Below, in pieces: positions 1 through 11,960 of a stretch of 64,000 nt of DNA. The position numbers and the translations under genes are program-made. This DNA comes from Dactylellina haptotyla (lineage: Eukaryota > Ascomycota > Orbiliomycetes > Orbiliales > Orbiliaceae). How positions within the stretch are numbered: position 1 is the first letter of the stretch; each line of letters starts with the position of its first letter. The stretch is from NCBI GenBank assembly GCA_031310005.1, contig CM062382.1, positions 2,728,001 through 2,792,000 of the forward strand, read 5' to 3'. The notes below the pieces were generated by a model, which saw nothing but the letters and a program-made list of their open reading frames with translations, was not told the DNA's origin and did not search any database.

Positions 1-1758
1 TTGATAACGGTAGAGGATGGGAGCGGCATCGTCCGCCTAGTTCACTACACGGCACAAAATTATTTTGAACGGACGTGGCAAGCTTGGTTCCCAGATGGGC
101 TAAAGTATCTGGCGGAAGCGAGTGTTACTTATCTCTCGTTTCGGGCTTTCGAGTGCGGTGCCCTCGAAATGGACGATTACGAGGAGAGAAACAAGCAATA
201 TATCTTCTACACCTATCTCGCAAAGAGCTGGGGCTACTACGTCAAAGCATCTTCATCGGAAAATGAGATTTTCGTCTTAAATTTGCTTAGAAACAGAGGC
301 TTAACATCAGCTTGTGGCCAGGCTATGATACTATCCTTCAACTTCCATATTCACGTTATGACAAAATTGATGTCATATCCAGGAGAGAAAATGACGGGTA
401 TGCATGTTGCTGCATTTCAAGGGCTACTCGGAGCTATCGAAAAGTTAGTGGGAACAAATAACGAAGACATTGACGCCGAAGATATCTTTAAAAGAACACC
501 ACTAGCCTATGCCACGTTAAACGGCAAGGAGGCAATAGCTGAGCTCTTGATTGAAAAAGGGGCAAATATCGATACTCGAGATATCGATAATCGGACACCG
601 CTAGGATCAGCTATTGCAGACTGCGATGAAGCAATGATAAGATTCCTCATTAGTAAAGGTGCGGATTTAGAACAGGATTGCTACGATGGAGATAAGCCAC
701 TGGCGGCGGCTGTGATTCAAGGTCATGAAGAGATTGTACGCACTGTTATAGACGCAGGCGTATGTGTTGAGGAACGGGATTCATTTGGACAGACACCGCT
801 TTCTATCAGTATTTTAAGTGATCAAACATCAATCATGAATCTTCTATTAGAGAAAGGCGCGAATATATGGGCTAAGGATAATTCTGGGGAAACGGCTCTC
901 AGGTATGCAGCAGCAAGAGGTTCGCGGGCTACATTAGAAGTACTCTTAGACAGAGTTATAAACCCAGAGATCGGGGAACTGCTCTGCTACGCTGCGGATG
1001 CTGGGAACGATGAAACGGTAAAGCTCCTGTTGCAGCGTGGAGCTGTTCCTAATATACACAATCTGTTAATAAGTATGAACGCTGCAATGAAAATTGCCGA
1101 TCATATGGATCTGGGAACATTTGATTTGTTTATTGAGAAGGGTATGGATCTTGGAGCTGTGGACAGCAATAAACGTACACTTCTATCACACGCTGCAGGC
1201 GTAGCCAAAGGTAGACTTGGAATATTGGAGCACATCCTTGAGATATCCGGGGATCGATACCTTGAACTTGTTGATAGAAAGGGCTTAACAGCGCTCTGTT
1301 ATGCTGTACAGGTTGGGAATAAAGAGACCGCAAAGGTTCTAATAAGCCATGGTGCCGACATGAACTTTAATGGCGGTTTACCATTAATCATTGCCAGCGA
1401 TACAGCTTACCCAGTACTATTAGAATTCCTGGTGGAGAAAGGTGCAGATATGAATACAACTGATGTCTCTGGTGACACGGTTCTTATACGTGTTATTAGG
1501 ATGGGACGGTTGAAGAGCACAGTGTTATTGATAAAATTAGGTGCAAATGTGGAGGCTAAGAATAGGCTTGGCCAGACTGCACTCTCAGTAGCAGCACAGT
1601 TAGGATATCACAGGCTGGTGGAGGTGCTAGTCGCGGGAGGCGCCGATCTCGCTACGAAATGCGACTTGAGTAGGACACCAGTTTCATACGCCGCTGAGAA
1701 TGGATTCAATGAGATAGTTGAATTCTTGGTTGAAAAAGGCGCCGATCCAGCAATATGA
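1..1758 (+). CDS. C-terminal part of NACHT-ankyrin (NLR-type) protein, cut by window edge
   Basis: A 585-codon frame is open from the first base, so the 5' end lies outside the window. Its start ([18 protein letters not shown]) matches the segment just after the NACHT module in the complete receptor at 52142-58136 ([17 protein letters not shown]), so this is the tail of a paralogous gene. After about 130 residues of linker come some 12-13 ankyrin repeats of about 33 residues, with repeated TPLAYA / AELLIEKGAN type units (for example near residues 165-195 and 545-580). In this family the ankyrin array acts as sensor and autoinhibitory region of a STAND NTPase. The protein ends EKGADPAI and then a stop. 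It is less similar to the full-length paralogue in the repeats than in the linker. Function beyond family level is inference. Confidence 0.85.
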   Translation: MITVEDGSGIVRLVHYTAQNYFERTWQAWFPDGLKYLAEASVTYLSFRAFECGALEMDDYEERNKQYIFYTYLAKSWGYYVKASSSENEIFVLNLLRNRGLTSACGQAMILSFNFHIHVMTKLMSYPGEKMTGMHVAAFQGLLGAIEKLVGTNNEDIDAEDIFKRTPLAYATLNGKEAIAELLIEKGANIDTRDIDNRTPLGSAIADCDEAMIRFLISKGADLEQDCYDGDKPLAAAVIQGHEEIVRTVIDAGVCVEERDSFGQTPLSISILSDQTSIMNLLLEKGANIWAKDNSGETALRYAAARGSRATLEVLLDRVINPEIGELLCYAADAGNDETVKLLLQRGAVPNIHNLLISMNAAMKIADHMDLGTFDLFIEKGMDLGAVDSNKRTLLSHAAGVAKGRLGILEHILEISGDRYLELVDRKGLTALCYAVQVGNKETAKVLISHGADMNFNGGLPLIIASDTAYPVLLEFLVEKGADMNTTDVSGDTVLIRVIRMGRLKSTVLLIKLGANVEAKNRLGQTALSVAAQLGYHRLVEVLVAGGADLATKCDLSRTPVSYAAENGFNEIVEFLVEKGADPAI

Positions 1759-2070
1759 GACGAATTCTGCCTCTACTCGGAAGACGATATTGGGTATAAG
1801 TAGAACCAAAGCATAAAATACTCACGATTGTACTTTACTGCCTCGAATTCAAGCTCTTTGGCCCCATAAATTCATATTCTCTGTAGTTAATATCTTTGAA
1901 CGCATATGGCCATGGCAATTATAGGAGATTTTGGGTATGAAAACGCCTAGAAACCTGTATTCCATATATACCTATATCATCGAAACTCTTGATCATTAGA
2001 AATCTCTCAGAGATGCGACGGAAATATATATACTAATAATTCAAATCTTAATCCGTGTCGCAGTCTATTA
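1759..2070. other. Convergent intergenic spacer
   Basis: AT-rich 3' spacer between the ankyrin gene and the oppositely oriented TRS85. No gene or structured element was seen; it should hold both 3' UTRs. Confidence 0.6.
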
Positions 2071-4420
2071 CTATGAAGGCGGAGGGCTACTATCGAAACT
2101 CTCGTCCATCGTCATAGTTCCCGGAGCGTCGCCATTTGGTGTTTTCGGAATTAATATACTCCTCCTCTTTCCATCAAACTTTGGCTTCTCTGCACCATCA
2201 GTAGTTTCTTCGTCGCTTTCGTCATCTGTATCATCCGCATTTCCTCCACTCGCATTGACACTAGTGTCGATTTTGAGATCTAGTAAATTCACATGTCCGG
2301 AGTCAAGCTTCATCTGCTCCAAGAATCTTCTAATGAATGCAAATTCTGTATTGGCGTACTTCGGTGTAGCGACATCGATGCAATGCCTTGCTTGTGCTAG
2401 CTTGCCGAGATGTATCCATGTTTCCGCAGCGAGAATGTGCCACATAGCAGCTTTCCGTCTCCTCCCACCCCACCCTTTACTTCCAGCTCCTTGCCTGACA
2501 GCGTAGCAGTCGCCTATACGTTGTGATATTAAAGCTCTTCCTACTGTTGGCTTTATATTCAGGTCCAATGCTTTTATGGCCCATTTTGCAGCAAGTTCCG
2601 CGGTGCTACCTCCGGCAAGGCGAAGTAACTCGACAGTAACTAGTAGACACCGAAGAGCGGCGTAGAATGCTCTGAAGCGAGTTACATAGGAATAACATGC
2701 TGCATCTAGATAGACATCTATTGTGTCTGCTCTCATTTTTGGGGTGATAGGTTGACCCGTTAACAGGAGGGAAATAATGGTCATTTCCTGGGTAGATCGC
2801 CGTGTCAGTAATGTCTCTATCCGGCAAATAAAATCAAGAAGACAAGGTTGCATACCTGTGCCCCAGCAACATGCAACCATGCTTTATCATTATTAAAGTC
2901 AGTCCGTATTGTATTGTAAACATCATATGCTAGCTTCCAGTCTCTTAGCATAAACGACCAATCGGCTAGTTTTCTCATCTGAGCTTCTGGCGTCATCGGC
3001 TCGTATGAATTAGATGCTGAATCGAAGTTGCTAGCCGTTGCTGAGTTTGTAGCCGATCTGGTAGCGGTGGAGCCTAGGAAGCGCCTGGAAAAGGAAAGCA
3101 CCCGCCCGCCTATCCCTTTCCGTCGTGATAGTATTTGGTCATTCCAGCTGGCTATATTTCGTTCCATAAATGGTATTACGCTCTGCGCAACCATCTCACG
3201 AATCATTGTTTTTATCGCCGATTCATCCGAGCCGTGTATAAATCGACTGGTTGTGTCACTTTCGATTTCCTCTTCTATTCAAATGTTAGAGATGGCATGA
3301 GAAGGTTGAATCCTTTGGTAAACTTAAAACATACCTCGGCGCCTTTGAAGATCCGTCAGCTCTTCTGATGCGGGTAACCATTCACTTTTAGCAACTGCTG
3401 CAGAATCCTCATCAGATACAATGCACATTGCTGATCGTATTCGAATTAGGTGACAATGTAATCCAAAATGTCGCTTCATTTGTTCAAACAGGGCTGTCGA
3501 CCTAAGAATGTCAGCCCGGAGTTCTTATGTAGCACACCTCGGGCTGCTGGTAAAGCCCCGGAAAAGTGAAAAGTCGAGGGTGGGTATACTAACTTCAAAA
3601 TATCATCTTTGTCCTCATCATGAACCAGCACGTAATACCGTAGGTATTCCTTATTTACGTAATTTGGTATATCCATTTCCGATCCAGATTTGTAAAGCTG
3701 TCTTAGTGTATCTATCGGCGAGGAGTTTCTAGAAGATATAGCGATAAGGCAGGCGACCGGGTGCGCAAAAGTTTCGTGCGGTGTCATTGGGAACCCCGAC
3801 AATAGTTTTCTCAAATATAAAAGATAAAAGGCTTGACCGGTATGATTCTCCGTCTCTGTCGCTAGATTTGTATCGATGAGTTCTTCCGCATGGCTTAGAT
3901 GTAGATCTAGCAGGTCGTCTACAAGCGGCAGCTCCTCAGAATTCATTGCCTCTGGCATTCCAGCGTTCCCACCAGTTGTGTTGCCATTCCTAAAGGAACC
4001 CCCACTATTCTTATCCGGTTTCTTTATCAAATCACCCATCCGTACAAATCGAACACCAAAGTCTTCGAATGGGGTGCTGCTACCCTGTGAATCCCGCGCG
4101 GTAATCCGTCCCTGAACCTTCTCGCCGTATGGCCGGATCAATTGGTAAAAGTCCTGGATGCCCTTTTCTCGAACTAGCTCGTTCACATCTTCGGAAACAT
4201 GTACGGCGATGTGTGGGACAAAAGCGTGGTGGACGACGGATTTTATATCGTCAACCATATCGCGCGGTAAGCTAGCTCCTGTGCCGGCGAAAAGGGATGT
4301 AAGGGAGGTGTTTGAGCCAATAGAGGCGACGGAGGAGCGGAGATTGTACATGGGCGAGGCTTTTGAGGTGCTCATGGCGGAGCGGGCCCGAGGAGGGAGG
4401 GCGTCTATTGGTAGCGCCAT
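2071..4420 (-). CDS. TRS85: TRAPP complex subunit Trs85 (TRAPPC8/Gsg1 family)
   Basis: Four exons on the minus strand: 4420-3594, 3501-3335, 3274-2856 and 2814-2071. They join in phase to about 718 residues, close to yeast Trs85 (698). The N-terminal third has the family pattern of a predicted cytosolic protein (VNELVREKGIQDFYQLIRPY, then KVQGRITARD), and the third exon carries the hallmark MVAQSVIPFMERNIASWN followed by SRRKGIGGR. Trs85 is the specific subunit of TRAPPIII, the Ypt1/Rab1 exchange factor used in autophagy and ER-Golgi traffic. Donors are GTTAGT, GTATGT and GTATGC. The last acceptor has two adjacent AGs and only the second keeps frame. The C-terminus (last 60 residues) is acidic and probably disordered. 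The family call is firm; exact exon edges are hand-made. Confidence 0.88.
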
Positions 4421-4992
4421 GGTTGGGGTACAGAGGCTCGAGGCGATGATCTAAGGAGGATGTTGGTAACCAGCCGAGGCAAGGCTGCCAGGAGGTGTAT
4501 ACGGATGCGAGGATTCCGATAGCTTCACCCAGCTTCTCTGGTGCGATATAGCGGGTGTCGAGGCGACATTAGTCAGGCGACCGGAGAGCGTTTCATGGCC
4601 GCGGTTGTGTCGGGTGGTGTTCGTCCTGGCGCCGGGTGGGAATGGTTGTTTTGGATCTCTCACGTTGGTGGGCTGCTCGAAAGAGGTAGCTGGCCTGAAC
4701 AAGGTCTCAGCCAGCTGACGTCGCACAAGCGCTCAACGCAGAATTCCAACGCGCAACACCATTTATTTCGCCGCCCTTGGATATCATGGATGGCGCTTCC
4801 TATGCGAAAGATAACCTCTAAAATTTTTATGGAGACTCGGGTTGGGGGGGTTTTATCACAACAGGTTTCTTTTAGCTGATAACTTTTGCCTCGACATATA
4901 ACACGTTGTTCGTTTTCTAGCTAATTATCTAAAAGCCACAGGGCAGAGAGAGTTGCTATCGCTACCACTGAGTTGAATACAAAATTATGCTT
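4421..4992. other. Upstream spacer of TRS85
   Basis: About 570 bp between the TRS85 start and the 3' end of the GH28 gene. Short frames on both strands (about 90-110 codons) have no recognisable features and are taken as chance. It should contain the TRS85 promoter. Confidence 0.5.
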
Positions 4993-6980
4993 CTAAGTAC
5001 AGGAGAATCCGCTATACGAGCTAACTTGCCTGCACCGATAGGCAGTTACTGGCAACGACGAGTTTCCAGTTTTCGTAAAAGATAGATTGTTGAAGTTGAT
5101 ACCATCACAACCACCAGCCGCCTTACTACATTGCATATAAGCAACATAGCTCTGTGCAGTGTCGCCAACCCAATTATTTGCATTAACATTTTTTATCTTA
5201 AAGAGAGAGCTATCACAGTTTCCGGTATTGCCACTAAATGTCGTGCATTGACCAAACTGGATAGGATATTGTTGAAGCTGATAGAGCGTAAAATCATTCC
5301 AGGCTAGAAATAAGTTCAAAATGTTAGCACGAATCTGCCAGAAACCTGAATTTGGGTCTGAGGCTATATATTTACTTACTAATATTGTTGATATCTGACA
5401 AGAGTTTGAGCGCCAAGTTAGTAAAGACAGTAAGTGAAACAAATCAACCGTTTAATTTAGCACTTACATCCGAGCCCACCGCCACCTCCGTTTGGTGGGT
5501 AATCCACCTGGTCACCAGTCCATGTTTTGATGTACCCCCCATATCTTGTCCCATATCCGGTGACGTTCCTCACCAGTACATTTTCAATTGTTTCATAGAC
5601 CCCGTAATATTGACCGATACTTCCTAGTGCAATCCCTAGTGAAGCTTCGAGTACAACATCCTCGATTAAGATATTCGTAGAGTTCGCCTTCAGTGATATG
5701 GCGTCATCCCCGTTCCTGACATACCACCGACGGAACGTGACATTATTGCAATAAATGGTGTCACATCCATCAGTGTTACGCGCCGGATAGCCGTTGGTAG
5801 ATTTACTATAAACGTAGATGTCCTCCATGATAATGCCATCGCAGTGCATGAGGGCCATGGTCCACATTTGCCCATTAAGGAACCGTATGCCTCGAAATGT
5901 CGCCTCGCTACTCTGCCATATGGTGAGACCCATGGGCCTGCGCGGATAGTTGGATTGGCCTTTGACAAGATTATACCTTTAAAATAAACTCGAATTATCA
6001 GTCTGATCTCGCCAAACGAAGTTTCTCGAGAAGAGTTAGAGAAAACCGACCAAACTTGTCCATTTCCATCTATTGTTCCGTAACCAAAACCATCTACGGT
6101 ATACTTGCTTCCTCCGAGGAACCATACCGTCGACTGATTCTGATATCCCACTGGCATTGAGTTGTTCAACCAGTAAGTAGTATCGGTACTCCACTGGATA
6201 TTTGTTAAGCGTTAGATGTATCCTAAATCAATATAAATATATCTAAACGATAGTATTCCAGGTACAACGTACTACGAGTGTTCCGTGGATCTCAATTTCG
6301 CAATTATAGAGGTCAGTCGTGTTCATAACTTGGTTAACGTTGTATGTCGTGTTTTGGAAGACGATCTTGGCGTTCCGACTGCACTTTTCAAATGCATCCA
6401 ATATAGCGGGTGTGTCATCCGAGCCATCATTTTTCGCGGCAACAGTACATGTTGGTGCTATAGTAGATTATCAGTACTCTAGACCTTAACATATATCGCA
6501 TCGACCAGCAGATGCAATTGAAGACTACAGAAGCTTACTAGCATAGACGCATGCACAGGCGCTTTGAACTCTGGAAGGCGCACTATCACAAGCGCTCGCT
6601 GCAAACTCAGGAAGCACTTCATCAGGTTTATAGCTCGCACAGAGTGCCGTCGCAGCAGCCGGGCGAGCTATAAACGCTCTTAAGCAGTTATCGCGTTCGC
6701 ATGTAGATGGTAATGTGGCGGTAGCTGTAGCTATGCACGAGCATGCACTAGCCACCTTCGAAGGAGAGTTGGAACATGATGATGCTGCAAACGTTGGGAG
6801 AGTAGCTCCCGAAGTATAGTTTGCGCACAAAGAAGCCGCCTCTTCTGGTCGAGCAAGGAAAGCCCTTAGGCAGTTATTGGAAGTGCAGGTATCCCGAGGC
6901 TGTAGGTTCAATGTCGCACCCAATGCTACATTGAACGCCGCCACCCATGAGAAAAGAATAGTGCTCCGCATTGATGACAA
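4993..6980 (-). CDS. Secreted GH28 exo-polygalacturonase-like enzyme with duplicated Cys-rich N-terminal module
   Basis: Six exons on the minus strand, all phase-consistent, give about 534 residues: 6980-6539, 6457-6273, 6193-6051, 5976-5468, 5394-5380 (a 15-nt microexon) and 5303-4993. The microexon restores the family string GLGYINNITWNDFTLY. A signal peptide (residues 1-21) is followed by two tandem copies of a roughly 60-residue Cys module (CTSNNCLRAFLARP... and CERDNCLRAFIARP...), then a right-handed beta-helix GH28 domain from about residue 150. Catalytic motifs seen: NTDGCD near 324-329, NGDDAIS near 345-351 and a YIK near 405-407. The usual GHG motif is replaced by GSIGQ near 375-379. 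GH28 enzymes hydrolyse galacturonan or related pectic chains outside the cell; the unusual third motif leaves the exact substrate open. Confidence 0.87.
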
Positions 6981-9555
6981 TGTCTATCGTAGCCTGAATA
7001 TGCAGCCGATTTTTGGTGACACCGCTATTATATCAAAATTGATTAAAGGATTGATTTATCTGAGAGCTTCCGGGTCATTCATCTTAATATATGCGGTAGT
7101 TTGGTAGAGAGCGCGGGGAAATTTAGCAGCGCATCCGGATCGTAACTAAAAGTTGGGTAGCTGTTTTTCGGAAAAATAAGATATAAAGACGTCAATCATC
7201 AGGGGATTTGGAGAGATGGTAGCTATAGAACTCAAAATAAGAGAAACTACCATGCTTGAATATCGCGCTTGCAAATGGGATCCAGATTTGTGGGGAATCG
7301 CAAATGAAATGCTCAAATAGAAACGTCATGGCGATTGCATAGGTGCGAAGTCGATACGAAAATCTCATTCCTACTATCGGATTAACGGCCGAATTTTTGC
7401 CTTCCGAAAGACTACAGCCCTTATATCAAATTGTAAATTTCAGATCAAAGAGAAAACCCGTGGTTCGTGTTTTTGAGAAACGGCATCCCCGAAGATCCTC
7501 GCCTCAACTCCGCACGTCCGCATTTTGAACTAGGTAGTGGCAATAGAGTAACCGAATTCTCGCTTGGCTGGGGGTCGAGCGCGAGCCGGCTTCCCCACAA
7601 CTGATGCCGACCCCATATTTTTTAACCCCGAGGCATATTCGCAATGCTAGACTCTCCATCGGGATAGGTGGAAAATCCGACGCAAGGGCTGCAATCTTAC
7701 CTGGGAAGCGGACTATATAATACATATTATGGAGCAAAAACTGGAAACATAAAGATCTTAAGATAGTGGATCATGTCTCCGCGCGGGTTTCGATACTGTT
7801 GACCGGGATATTTAATAATATATGATCTGTGCTAAAATCTTGGCATTAAGCTCGTTACGAAAAATTGATTACCCTCGGCTACCTTACCCTTTTGTGCACC
7901 CTTCAGGCATGGATATTGGGTTATTTCAAGATTTTTGAGCCTGTGCTCTGAAAAGTATAATACTTACCTAACTCATAGAGAGTGGTTGTTCGCGGTGTTG
8001 GGCAAAAATTTGCCGTTGTATCGTTTGGCACTGCGAGCCCCGCAACATTTACCGCTCTCTTTCCTACACTATGGCACTCCAGTGGACTTAATATGAACAT
8101 TGCTCGTGAAAGAACATTTTCGTAGTTCTATAGCTTCTTAATTGTCTTGTATCTTAATTTCTAAACCTTCCAGTGTAGTAGGTGTGTTTATAGATATCGA
8201 TAGATTGAAGTATCAATATGGCTGACGTCTATCTCAGTTTAGCCAAAAATGTAAGGGCATTTAGTTTAGCCGAAATTTATTGCGATGCCCTTGCTATAAC
8301 TATCAAGGCTGAACCGTACGGAACAATGAAAGCATCTTAAGCTAGATACAGGTCCTGGTGCTCGTCCGCTGGCCCGAGATATTTTGCTTTTAATGTAGTC
8401 TGTTTCCTGTTGAGGAAAATACCAGTACGTCGAGACCTGGATATTTTGCAATAAAAATAAAATAGAATGGTATAATTCAGATAATCTTTTAACTCCATCT
8501 TTGTAAGGATAAAGTCGAAAACTTCATTCTTCCGTCTCAACTGCAAAATAAAAACAGGCTGTATTCGCAGCCTGCGCAAGGAGAGGTCTGCAAAACGAAT
8601 CGCTGTCTCTATTCCTTCTACCAAACAGATCTTAAGCTTTTGTTCTTCTCGGCATCCAAAGGAAACAAGCTGTCTAAACAAATAGACAGATTTTGCATCC
8701 GCTACGCGCAGAGCCACGGATTGTCGTGAGATCGTAAGAATCCGTCAGATATGATAGGGCTCTTGCCCAGTGTACCCGAATTTGTTGAGAAATTATTGGT
8801 GGAATTGGACCACAGAATAAGTAGTATTTCAGATTTCATATCTTCACGCTGAATCTAAAGGCTGGAAAAAGGTATACAAATCAGCACAGCTTACCAGAAT
8901 CAATAGCAAACGAGGTTTGATTGGTGGATATAGACTCGCTTCCGAATACTAAATCAAAATTGAAGTCCTTCAATGAGAAAACTCCAAAGTTCAAGTTTAC
9001 TTGGAAGCATACCCAGAAAGCACATGTCCTTACTCCTGAGCGAGACAGGACGGAAACCGACAAGTTCGCCTTCAAAAAGTTTGGCGATAATGATCCGGAA
9101 TTTGGGAAAGGCGCAAGGCGTTCAATGGGGTTCGGTCTTGAGCATTTCCTCACCACGCGGACGAAAAAGAAGCAAGGTCGGGATCAGGACACTATTAGGC
9201 AGTGCTGCTAAGGAGTTTGGGCAAAACTCTCAGCACTAGCTTGAACAAGACTATTCGCGATTATGTGAAATAAATATAGAGACAATTGAAACCCAATTAA
9301 TAGCTTGGAATTCGAGGGGCCAGTCAACAATATCGCGTGAATATCTCGCTGTCAACTCAAACTGTGTGAGGATCTTGTTGGATTTTCTGCGTTGATCAGT
9401 TCGCCTTTGGATTCGTTTCTTTTGTTTTGAGTGATGCTGCATTGCAATGCCGAAGGTAACCCCAGCAGTCCACTCTCAACCCCAGAGCTAGCTCGCACTG
9501 TCTCCAATACCGACATATCCTCCTTTGGATACTAAACTGGTCGTTTTGAAGACGA
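6981..9555. other. Long spacer, no convincing gene
   Basis: About 2.6 kb of mostly AT-rich DNA between the divergent GH28 and CCA1 genes. Frames of 60-126 codons occur at 7504-7737, 8337-8717 and, overlapping on both strands, 8881-9211. None has a good start, recognisable family or clear intron pattern. The ends should hold the two promoters. Confidence 0.5.
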
Positions 9556-11564
9556 ATGATCCGGCCCTGCGCTTTCAATCGCCGGCTGCGACTGTCTCTG
9601 TTCAAGAGTCCTGTCTCTGAGTCACCGCTGCGGTCTTCGTGTGGCTGCGCTTTCGCCCGCTGCCGCAATATATCAAGTTACAGACCGTCCCCGTTCTCAC
9701 GAAGCATATCCCACTCCGAATCTCACACCAAATTGACATTCCTCACCAAATCCCTTCCGATATTCGCGCGGCATCACAATTTTTCAACTAGTCGCACCAT
9801 GGCATCCGAAACTCTACCAACAATCACCCTCACGGAAGATGAATCCAAAGTCCGTTTGTTGCTCGTCGACCTTGCGCGGTCCATTGATTCCCAGAATGAG
9901 ACCAGCGGCAACAAGGAGCGCGAACCTACCGTATTACGTATCACTGGCGGTTGGGTGCGCGATAAGCTTCTCAAAGGGAAATCGCACGATATAGACATTG
10001 GCATAAACAACATGACAGGCTTCGAATTCGCCAACCACCTATCGGACTTCCTCAAGCAAAATCTCGAAAAATACAACATCCCTCCGAAATCGATCCACAA
10101 GATAGAAAGCAATCCCGAGAAATCGAAGCACTTGGAAACCGCGACGACAAAGATATTAGGATTGGATATCGATTTCGTGAATCTCCGGAGTGAGACTTAT
10201 TCTGAAGAGAGTAGAATCCCTCAAATGGTAGTGTGACTCAATCAACCGCAGACACTTTTTTTGTAAGAGGAACTTTTTAAGATATTCGATATCCAAGTAG
10301 AGTCAATAAGGTATTCGCTAGATGAAATGGATGGACTAACAATCTCATGGTGTGATACGGAAACTAGAAATTCGGAACTCCAAAAGAAGATGCCCTCCGC
10401 CGTGACGCCTGCGTCAACGCTCTCTTCTACAACCTGATGACCGAACAGGTCGAAGATTTCACCGAACGCGGGCTTTCCGACCTTCGGGACGGTTTGATCC
10501 GCACCCCATTAGCACCGTACGAAACATTCAAAGACGATCCACTTCGCGTCCTACGACTCATCCGGTTCGCATCACGCCTATCCTTCACAATAGTCCCAGA
10601 AGTTTCACAGGAGATGAAGAACCCACATATCAAAGAGGCCTTGAAATTAAAAATCAGCAGAGAACGAGTTCTAGCGGAAGTAGAGAAGATGCTGAATGGC
10701 GCCGCACACCCCTACGAAGCACTAGATATCATCGAACGCTTAGAGCTGGCAGACTGTATCTTCGACATGCCAGAGGAGAAGAGGGAGGAATGGGGTGCTA
10801 AGAGTGAGAAATTTAGAAAAGCGATCGAAGTATTAAACTGGTTTTTCAAGCATGAATTCTTCGGCGGCGACAGGAGAGAAGGGGATACATATAATAGCCT
10901 GAGGCGGTTAGTATCGAGTGAAAGGGATAGATATCTCATGTGGCTCTTCTCCGCGGTGACGCCGTGGAACGGAATCGTATGGACAAAAGAGAAAAAGAAG
11001 ACGTACCCTGCGGCAGCAATCGCCGCAAGGAGCGGGCTGACACTGAGTAATGTCAATTTTGAGAGTTTGGTCCGGATGTACGGGAATATGGAAAGCATAC
11101 GGACAGCTATCAATATGGCTGAAGGGATGAAAAGATCCGAGCTTGGCAGTCTAGTAAGGAGTTGGGGTAGTGAATGGAGGTTACAAGTATTTGCGAACCT
11201 AGTAATGGAGTTGGTGGAAGCGGTGCAAGGCGATGCTGCTTGGAAGGAAACAGGGAATGAGGGTTCCCTTATCGATGAAAAAGCACTTGAGAAGCACGAG
11301 GCTCTTGTTGCAAAGATTGAAGAGCTAAGCCTCGAAAATGCGTGGGACTTCAAACCTCTGTTGACGGTACGATTCCCCTTCATACCTAAAGCTGTAGCTA
11401 TTACTAATTATTTGCAGGGAACCGAACTTCAAGCAGTCTTAAACAGGAAACCAGGACCCTGGATGAAAGGGGTGTTGGATCAGGTTATGGTGTGGCAATT
11501 AGATAACCCGGAGGGAACAAAAGACCAGGCCAAAGAATTCGTGACTAGCATTACTACCACTTAA
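9556..11564 (+). CDS. CCA1: CCA-adding tRNA nucleotidyltransferase
   Basis: Two exons (9556-10227 and 10368-11564, intron 140 nt) encode about 622 residues. The class II nucleotidyltransferase head is clear: RITGGWVRDKLL near residue 131, then HDIDIGINN with the metal-binding DxD at about 145/147. Exon 2 opens KFGTPKEDALRRDACVNALFYN and continues with DPLRVLRLIRFASRL, the ATP/CTP-recognition neck. The enzyme adds CCA to tRNA 3' ends. The first ATG gives an 81-residue Arg/Ser-rich leader resembling a mitochondrial presequence; a second ATG at 9799 (MASETLP) would yield a 541-residue form close to yeast Cca1 (546). Dual start use for mitochondrial and cytosolic or nuclear forms is known for yeast CCA1 and is inferred here. 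The metallothionein gene converges from the other side. Confidence 0.94.
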
Positions 11565-11960
11565 AATTTACCTTACGAAATAATTGTCAGTGGAATAATA
11601 TTCAATTTATCGAGAACATTATAATTCCGAAATCGCGTATTACGATAGCTTATGAGCGAAATGGCACAAGTTGAAGAAAATGAAGGATATATTAATTCTC
11701 AGTACACAATCGCAAGGAAGAAGACAAAAGTGAATGAATCCTTATATTCCGTCAAAAAATATCAAAATCCCCAGTCGCATGTCAAAGAGAAAAACATAGC
11801 GAAGGAAAACTCCATCAAATCCATCGGTTTATCGGTGTTTAGTTGAAAAACGGAACATGTCGAGCAACGAGAGTTTATCGAAAAGAAAGGACGTGCACTA
11901 TTTCGTTCGGAAATGGTGGACCGTATGACGATGAAAGTGGGAGGGAGGGATTGTATTGAT
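11565..11960. other. Convergent 3' spacer
   Basis: AT-rich spacer between the CCA1 stop and the metallothionein stop. A 64-codon A-rich frame at 11652-11846 is considered chance. Nothing else was seen. Confidence 0.5.

Noticed and set aside
5977-6017. A 41-nt intron in the GH28 gene using a GTTTGG donor
   Set aside because: It is too short and the GTCGGT donor at 6050 gives a normal 74-nt intron and the family string GQVWYNLVKG.
8337-8717. A 126-codon minus-strand frame
   Set aside because: AT-rich composition, Lys/Ile/Phe content expected from random AT-rich DNA, no features.
8881-9211. Overlapping frames of 91 and 96 codons on opposite strands
   Set aside because: The plus frame has no ATG, neither has a recognisable family or a splice pattern, and they are mutually antisense.
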